A program made the translations under genes and the position numbers. DNA of 64,000 nt from Chitinophaga lutea (lineage in GTDB: Bacteria; Bacteroidota; Bacteroidia; Chitinophagales; Chitinophagaceae): assembly GCF_003813775.1 (NCBI RefSeq), contig NZ_RPDH01000001.1, positions 2,294,001 through 2,358,000 of the forward strand. Reading direction: 5' to 3'. Positions 59,558 through 64,000 of the stretch are shown here, piece after piece; positions within the stretch are counted from its first letter, which is position 1, and the number at the start of each line of letters is the position of its first letter. The notes beneath the pieces were generated by a model. It was not told the origin of the DNA. It made no database searches and saw only the letters and a program-made list of their open reading frames with translations.

Positions 59558-60022
59558 TGAAGAACTGGGCTGCATCAATCGCCTTAGCTAGGATGGAGTA
59601 CTATCGAAGGAGGAATAAGCAGTTTCAACCGCCTAAATCATGATGAGCGCCCTAGACAGAGAAATAGACAACATTGTAGGAGTCACGATGGGCTCACCTA
59701 GCGAAGAAATAAACAGCATCCGCCTTAACTAAAGCAAGCACACTCTGGACGGGGGAAATAAACAGCATCAACCACCGGGATCACGATGAGCTCGCTTAAC
59801 GAAGAAAACGAACAGCATAACCGCCTTAACTAGGATGGACGTACTCTGGATGGGGAAATAAACAGTATCACCACCGGAATCACGATGAGCTGACGAAGAA
59901 ATAAACAGCATCCGCCTTAACTAAGGTGAGCGAATTCTGGACGGAGAAACGAACAGCATCGATCGTCGGGGCCACGATGAGTTCACTCTGGCAGAAAATA
60001 AACAAAACCAACCACTGAAACC
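59558..60022. repeat. Degenerate tandem repeat, about 95-bp unit
   Basis: Units begin near 59558, 59703, 59801, 59895 and 59991 (spacings about 94-98 apart from one unit-and-a-half at the left). The consensus is GAAGAAATAAACAGCATC, CGCCTTAACTAAGG, TGGACGGGGAAATAAACAGC, ATC-ACCACCGGG, ATCACGATGAGCTC. AAATAAACAGCATC occurs twice per unit, so the unit itself seems to come from an older duplication of about 48 bp. The array stops within ten bases of the start codon of the transposase-like gene. Confidence 0.85.
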
Positions 60023-60030
60023 ACAAACAT

Positions 60031-60591
60031 ATGGAACTGCTCTCTGCGTATTGCGTAAATGGACGGTGGCTGCTGCAAGACGATATACACAAACAAATTA
60101 TGCTGGACAGCCTCACCTTTATGGTGCAGGAAAACCGCATATGGCTGTATGGTTTTGTGGTCCTGCCGAATGAATTTCATTTGTTGTGGAGAAAACAGCC
60201 TGCCTGGGAGCTTAAAAATATCCGGCAGATGCTGCTGAAGTTCACCGCCCAGCAAATCAAACACCGGCTGAAGGCCGTAAACCGCAGAGAACTGGAAACA
60301 TACCGAACACCTAAGGCCGACCGGCAATTCCAGTTTTGGGAGCGAAAATCGGAAGTACTTGTGATAGCCAGTCTGACGGAAGCGCAGGAAAAACTGAACA
60401 TCATGCACCAGATGCCGGTGATAGCCGGTTGCTGCGAACGCGCTGAAGATTACAGATTTTCCTCAGCTGCCTTTTATCGCAAAGATCCCATAAACGAAAC
60501 TGCCCCAAAAGCAACGATTCAACAGGCGCAAGGAGCCGAGGGGCCAGATGTGCCAGCGTTAACGCATTACAATCAACATTTGCCACCGTAA
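60031..60591 (+). CDS. Degenerate RAYT / IS200-like (Y1) transposase-family protein
   Basis: A 186-residue protein recognised by the RAYT/Y1_Tnp layout: YGFVVLPNEFHLLW (about 40-53), FTAQQIKHRL, RQFQFWERK (about 98-106), and IMHQMPVIAGCCERAEDYRFSS (split across 124-145), which aligns with the usual YIHxNPVKxGLVxxPEDYRWSS. The HUH motif of active members (PNHVH) is PNEFH here, so the first His is Glu48, and the Tyr position before IH is Asn123. Both changes predict loss of nuclease activity, leaving at most DNA binding. About 40 Gln/Pro/Ala-rich residues follow. It comes straight after the 95-bp repeats. Confidence 0.8.
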   Translation: MELLSAYCVNGRWLLQDDIHKQIMLDSLTFMVQENRIWLYGFVVLPNEFHLLWRKQPAWELKNIRQMLLKFTAQQIKHRLKAVNRRELETYRTPKADRQFQFWERKSEVLVIASLTEAQEKLNIMHQMPVIAGCCERAEDYRFSSAAFYRKDPINETAPKATIQQAQGAEGPDVPALTHYNQHLPP

Positions 60592-60681
60592 TCACCCGGC
60601 GCATACTGCATTCTTCTCCATAAGCACAGAACAGAACAGATATCCGCGGATTCTTCCCCGGATGAAGGGGTTTTTTACAAC

Positions 60682-60719
60682 AAAAGGCCGGTCAACGGGT
60701 ATCCGTTGAACCGGCCTTT
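60682..60719 (-). terminator. Bidirectional terminator of pyrH
   Basis: Long stem (AAAGGCCGGT-CAACGG / CCGTTGAACCGGCCTTT, one bulged base) with loop GTAT, placed between the transposase-like gene and pyrH; T-rich tails on both strands. Confidence 0.88.
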
Positions 60720-60767
60720 GTAACAAATAATATCTGTTCAATGAATCGGAGTCGCCTGGTGGCAGGT

Positions 60768-61481
60768 TTATCCTTTCACCAGCGTACCCACATTTCTGCC
60801 CATGATCACGTGCAGGAGGTTGCCAATCTTGTTCATGTCAAAAACGATAATCGGCAGTTTGTTTTCCTGGCAAAGCGTAAAGGCGGTCATGTCCATCACA
60901 TTCAGTGATTTCTGGTAAACCTCGGAAAATGTAATGGTCTCGTAGCGTGTAGCTGCCGGATCTTTTTCCGGGTCGGCGGTGTAGATGCCGTCTACACGGG
61001 TGCCTTTCAGAATCACGTCCGCCTGTATTTCTATCGCACGCAACGAGGCGGCAGTATCCGTCGTAAAATAAGGGTTACCGGTACCGGCCCCGAAAATCAC
61101 CACGCGGCCTTTTTCAAGATGGCGGATGGCCCTGCGGCGGATATAAGGCTCCGCAATCTGTTCCATTTTGATGGCGGACTGCAGCCGGGTATACATGCCG
61201 GCCCGTTCCAGGCCGCTTTGCATCGCCATACCGTTAATAACGGTGGCCAGCATGCCCATATAATCTCCCTGTGCCCGTTCAATACCGGTTTCCGCCTCAT
61301 TCATCCCTCGGTAAATATTACCTCCGCCAATTACAATGGCTACCTGAACTCCCAGGTCGGTTACGGCTTTAATATCCTGCGCATACTGGGTGATCACTTT
61401 CGGATCAATCCCATAATTACTATCTCCCATCAGAGACTCACCACTCAGCTTGAGCAGAATTCTTTTGTACTTTGGCAACAT
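60768..61481 (-). CDS. pyrH: UMP kinase
   Basis: Phosphorylates UMP to UDP in pyrimidine synthesis; hexameric amino-acid-kinase fold. [48 protein letters not shown] and [12 protein letters not shown] are all PyrH signatures. 237 residues from the ATG at 61481; the longer frame upstream is not conserved. Separated from tsf by a terminator and preceded by a -7 box, so it has its own transcript although the gene order rpsB-tsf-pyrH is conserved. Confidence 0.97.
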   Translation of the reverse strand: MLPKYKRILLKLSGESLMGDSNYGIDPKVITQYAQDIKAVTDLGVQVAIVIGGGNIYRGMNEAETGIERAQGDYMGMLATVINGMAMQSGLERAGMYTRLQSAIKMEQIAEPYIRRRAIRHLEKGRVVIFGAGTGNPYFTTDTAASLRAIEIQADVILKGTRVDGIYTADPEKDPAATRYETITFSEVYQKSLNVMDMTAFTLCQENKLPIIVFDMNKIGNLLHVIMGRNVGTLVKG

Positions 61482-61550
61482 GTCAGCTATAATTATTGTA
61501 AGATCTAAAATTCTCCCGAACGAACCCTGATTTGTTATTGGAATGACTGC

Positions 61551-61558
61551 CAAATATA
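61551..61558 (-). promoter_or_regulatory. Candidate pyrH promoter -7 element
   Basis: Minus strand TATATTTG, matching TAnnTTTG, 70 bases before the pyrH ATG and downstream of the tsf terminator. A TTTG lies only 12 bases further upstream. Confidence 0.45.
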
Positions 61559-61597
61559 CAAATCCATCCTCAAAATTATCCCCTCGAAACGTATATG

Positions 61598-61632
61598 CAA
61601 AAAAAAGGAGAGAATTTTCGTTCTCTCCTTTT
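61598..61632 (-). terminator. Terminator of the rpsI-rpsB-tsf operon
   Basis: A 12-bp stem (AAAAGGAGAGAA / TTCTCTCCTTTT) with a TTTTCG loop starts 17 bases after the tsf stop and ends in a T run on the minus strand. Confidence 0.9.
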
Positions 61633-61648
61633 ATATTTCCATAATGGA

Positions 61649-62473
61649 TTATCCTAATGCAATGCGTTTGAAAGTGGTTACTTTCAGGTCGCCGTCTACA
61701 GATTTCAGGTGATCTGCTACAGACTTGTTACCGTCTTTCACGAATGCCTGTTGCAGCAGCGTGCTTTCTTTATAGAATTTAGCGATTTTGCCGGCAGCGA
61801 TTTTCTCGGCCATTTCAGCAGGTTTGCCTTCGGCTTTAATCTGCTCGATAGCAATTTCTTTTTCGCGGGCCACCAGTTCAGCGGGAACACCGGCTGCATC
61901 TACAGCGATCGGGTTCATCGCGGCGATCTGCATAGCTACGTCTTTGCCGGTGTCTTCACCTACAGCTTTGCTGAAGCCAACCAGTACGCCCATACGGTAG
62001 TTCCCGTGGATGTAGGCGGTTACAGCGGCAGCTTCCACTCTTTCAAATTTGCTCAGGGTGATTTTTTCACCGATTTTGGCTACCTGGTCGTTTACTTTGT
62101 CGGCAACAGTAGCGCCGTCAAGGGCTGCTGCATTCAGTTCTTCAACAGTTTTAACGCTATTGGCCAGTGCGAGGTCGGCGATAGACTGGGCAAACTTCAC
62201 AAAGTCCTCATTTTTTGCCACGAAGTCGGTTTCGCAACTCAGTAATATCACTACACCGGCAGTACCTTCAGCATTCGTTTTAGCGATTACAACGCCTTCT
62301 TTGGTTTCGCGGTCAGAGCGAAGAGCAGCCACTTTCTGGCCTTTCTTGCGCAGGTAGTCCACTGCTTTTTCAAAGTCACCGTCAGTTTCTACCAGTGCCT
62401 TTCTGCAATCCATCATACCGGCTCCGGTTTGCTGACGCAGTTTGTTTACATCAGCTGCTGTAATTGTTGCCAT
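61649..62473 (-). CDS. tsf: Elongation factor Ts
   Basis: Nucleotide exchange factor for EF-Tu. [19 protein letters not shown] (UBA-like N-terminus with the [12 protein letters not shown] signature), the core [14 protein letters not shown], and [14 protein letters not shown]. 274 residues, typical of Bacteroidota. Third in rpsI-rpsB-tsf. Confidence 0.98.
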   Translation of the reverse strand: MATITAADVNKLRQQTGAGMMDCRKALVETDGDFEKAVDYLRKKGQKVAALRSDRETKEGVVIAKTNAEGTAGVVILLSCETDFVAKNEDFVKFAQSIADLALANSVKTVEELNAAALDGATVADKVNDQVAKIGEKITLSKFERVEAAAVTAYIHGNYRMGVLVGFSKAVGEDTGKDVAMQIAAMNPIAVDAAGVPAELVAREKEIAIEQIKAEGKPAEMAEKIAAGKIAKFYKESTLLQQAFVKDGNKSVADHLKSVDGDLKVTTFKRIALG

Positions 62474-62525
62474 GATATATAATCAGTTTATTGAGTTAAA
62501 ATGTAGTTACGGGAGAATTTATAAT

Positions 62526-62561
62526 GTGAATCGTGAACGACAGGTATCATTCACGATTCAC
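62526..62561 (-). promoter_or_regulatory. Hairpin in the rpsB-tsf spacer
   Basis: A perfect 12-bp inverted repeat (GTGAATCGTGAA / TTCACGATTCAC) with a 12-base loop, between the rpsB stop and the tsf start. There is no T tract after it, so it is more likely an mRNA processing, stability or attenuation element than a terminator. Confidence 0.6.
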
Positions 62562-62586
62562 TATTCTAACTGTGTATGTTCAGTAA

Positions 62587-63591
62587 TTATCTGGCAGGAC
62601 CAGGTTTACCTGCACCGGAGGGCCGGAATCCGCCACCACCGCCGGGACGGTTGCCACCCGGGCGATTGCCGCCGGGACGGTTACCACCGCCGCTTCGGCC
62701 CGGGCCACCGCCACGGTTACCACCACCACGGTTGCCACCGGGACCACCTGGGCCACGCTGACCGCCAGGGCCTGCGCTTCTGCCGCCGGGACCACCCGGT
62801 CTGCGGCCTCTTTCGCCACGGTCATCACCGCCTTCCAGCTCGAATTTGCGGATTTTGTTGTCGGCTTCTTCTTCTTCCACTTCGTCAGTTTTCTCTACAG
62901 CTCTTTCTGCCAGGCCTTCTGCGATAGCTGCAGCGATGTAGCTAACGATGATGGCGATGGATTTGGTAGCGTCGTCATTCGCGGGAATAGCGAAGTCAAC
63001 TTTGGTAGGGTCGGAGTTGGTGTCCACCATACCAAAGGTAGAAACGCCGAGGCGTTTTGCTTCAGCCAGCGCGATGTGCTCGTGGCTGATGTCTACGATG
63101 AACAGGGCTGCCGGAACACGTGCCAGTTGGGAGATACCACCCAGCACTTTTTCCATTTTGTCCTTATCGCGGGAGAGCGTGAGGCGCTCTTTTTTGGTGA
63201 TGTTGTCGAAAGTACCGTCCGCCAGCATTTTTTCAATGCTCTGCATTTTTTTCACGCTTTTACGGATGGTAGCAAAGTTGGTGAGCATGCCACCTAACCA
63301 CCTTTCGGTTACGTAAGGCATGTTAACGCGTTTTGCAGCATCGGCTACAATCTCTTTCGCCTGCTTTTTGGTAGCCACGAACATGATCTTTTTACCGCTC
63401 TTGGCGATGGATTTCAGCGCAGCGGCTGTTTCCTGCAGGCCTTCAACGGTTTTGTTCAGGTCTATGATGTGAATACCTTTCTTTTCTGCGAAAATATAAG
63501 GCAGCATCTTAGGATTCCACTTTTTCTTCAGGTGACCGAAGTGTACACCGGCTTCCAGTAACTGCTGCTGTAATGAAGTATTATTTTCCAT
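62587..63591 (-). CDS. rpsB: 30S ribosomal protein S2 with Gly/Arg/Asn/Pro-rich tail
   Basis: A 334-residue S2. The conserved body (1-235) has LLEAGVHFGHLKKKWNPKM, FVATKKQAKEIV, VTERWLGGMLTNF and VDFAIPANDDATKSI. After an acidic linker (EEEEAD, about 238-244), residues 255-334 are a low-complexity tail with RGERGRRPGG, GGNRGGG and four GNRPGG/GGNRPG-like repeats, ending in GKPGPAR. S2 in other phyla ends near residue 240-260, so the tail is an addition of about 80 residues, basic and probably disordered. Confidence 0.97.
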   Translation of the reverse strand: MENNTSLQQQLLEAGVHFGHLKKKWNPKMLPYIFAEKKGIHIIDLNKTVEGLQETAAALKSIAKSGKKIMFVATKKQAKEIVADAAKRVNMPYVTERWLGGMLTNFATIRKSVKKMQSIEKMLADGTFDNITKKERLTLSRDKDKMEKVLGGISQLARVPAALFIVDISHEHIALAEAKRLGVSTFGMVDTNSDPTKVDFAIPANDDATKSIAIIVSYIAAAIAEGLAERAVEKTDEVEEEEADNKIRKFELEGGDDRGERGRRPGGPGGRSAGPGGQRGPGGPGGNRGGGNRGGGPGRSGGGNRPGGNRPGGNRPGGGGGFRPSGAGKPGPAR

Positions 63592-63636
63592 GTTGTTTTA
63601 ATCAAATTGATGGTCAAGAATTGAATGCTGCAATCA

Positions 63637-64000
63637 TTAACGTTTAGAGAACTGGAAGCTTCTTCTTGCTTTAGCTTTACCTGGTTTCTTACGTTCAACA
63701 GACCTGGGGTCACGTTTCAGCAGGCCGGCTGCTTTCAGCGCAGGACGGAATTCAGGGTTGATTTCGCACAGTGCGCGAGCAATGCCCAGTTTTACCGCTT
63801 CTGCCTGGCCTTTGATGCCACCACCCTGTGCATTCACTTTTACATCGAATTTATCCAGCGCGTCAATGGTTTTGAAAGGCGCTTCAACCTGGTTCTGCAG
63901 GTAGATCAGCGCGAAATATGTTTTATAATCCTTGTCGTTCACCAGAATGGTGCCGGTACCTTTGCTCACATATACGCGGGCAACTGCTTCCTTACGACGA
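63637..64000 (-). CDS. rpsI: 30S ribosomal protein S9 (N-terminus outside window)
   Basis: The visible 120 residues start RRKEAVARVYVSKGTG at the window edge and continue with VNAQGGGIKGQAEAVKLGIARAL and the C-terminal RDPRSVERKKPGKAKARRSF, ending in the SKR tripeptide whose Lys/Arg reaches the P-site tRNA. About ten N-terminal residues lie beyond the window. Followed by rpsB after 45 bases. Confidence 0.97.
   Translation of the reverse strand, partial: RRKEAVARVYVSKGTGTILVNDKDYKTYFALIYLQNQVEAPFKTIDALDKFDVKVNAQGGGIKGQAEAVKLGIARALCEINPEFRPALKAAGLLKRDPRSVERKKPGKAKARRSFQFSKR

Noticed and set aside
59558..60022. 95-bp array considered as a CRISPR
   Set aside because: The repeats are contiguous and degenerate with no unique spacers, and no cas genes are present.
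60652..60675. CCCC...GGGG followed by T6 as a second terminator after the RAYT-like gene
   Set aside because: The stem is only four base pairs; the stronger hairpin just downstream explains termination better.

Overview
This 64 kb window comes from the chromosome of a Bacteroidota bacterium, most likely a Chitinophagaceae member close to Chitinophaga. Supporting this are a SusC/SusD pair, many lipoproteins with Cys lipoboxes, a Cys-rich RicT-like protein beside a pol III delta' gene, the tiny ribosomal protein THX, promoters of the TAnnTTTG type (the HU promoter has a perfect TTTG-N19-TATATTTG), frequent GTG/TTG starts and few strong Shine-Dalgarno sites. I have not run any search; all family names rest on motifs read from the translations.

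Layout. 1-8.3 kb: a partial heme A synthase, then rnhB-rpoN-PAP2-like membrane protein, recA with its terminator, a DUF72 protein, a quinone-reductase-like flavoprotein next to a Crp/Fnr regulator, and a membrane J-domain protein. 8.3-10.3 kb: tRNA-Thr(CGT), obgE and adk, with hairpins between them and a short upstream ORF before adk. 10.5-20 kb: a NagZ-type GH3 / class-C beta-lactamase-like fusion, a small secreted protein, the SusD-SusC pair and a lipoprotein. 20-28.9 kb (minus strand): AlkA-like glycosylase, M28 peptidase and cysS in one operon, two tandem membrane EEP-family proteins, two neighbouring rhomboids (one lacking its catalytic residues) and rlmD. 28.9-33 kb: a TlpA-like thioredoxin protein and three paralogous outer-membrane beta-barrels. 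33-41.6 kb: metF, lptB, a GH3 (auxin-responsive type) adenylase-like protein, fabG, DUF2625, an SMP-30-like beta-propeller, a nucleoid-associated protein and a third rhomboid with extra domains.

41.6-52 kb is a long minus-strand run: a DUF3298-like lipoprotein, a UvrD-type helicase with a C-terminal iron-sulfur nuclease, an Ig-like lipoprotein, recR, a glutathione peroxidase, a lipoprotein, the pol III delta' subunit and RicT. It mixes DNA replication and repair genes with envelope genes. 52-55 kb holds pdxH, THX, HU, DUF4286, xth and a 91-residue peptide with a double-glycine leader.

55.5-60.6 kb is the accessory part: a TPR sensor histidine kinase without a visible response regulator, a 2.5 kb stretch without convincing genes that carries two different degenerate tandem-repeat arrays (about 176 bp and about 95 bp units), and a degenerate RAYT/IS200-like transposase protein directly after the second array. 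The last 3.4 kb is the conserved rpsI-rpsB-tsf / pyrH block, with an unusual Gly/Arg/Asn/Pro tail on S2.

The best candidates for something not yet described are the double-glycine peptide divergent from the orphan histidine kinase, the repeat arrays with the degenerate RAYT, the inactive rhomboid paired with an active one, and the possible leader ORF of adk.
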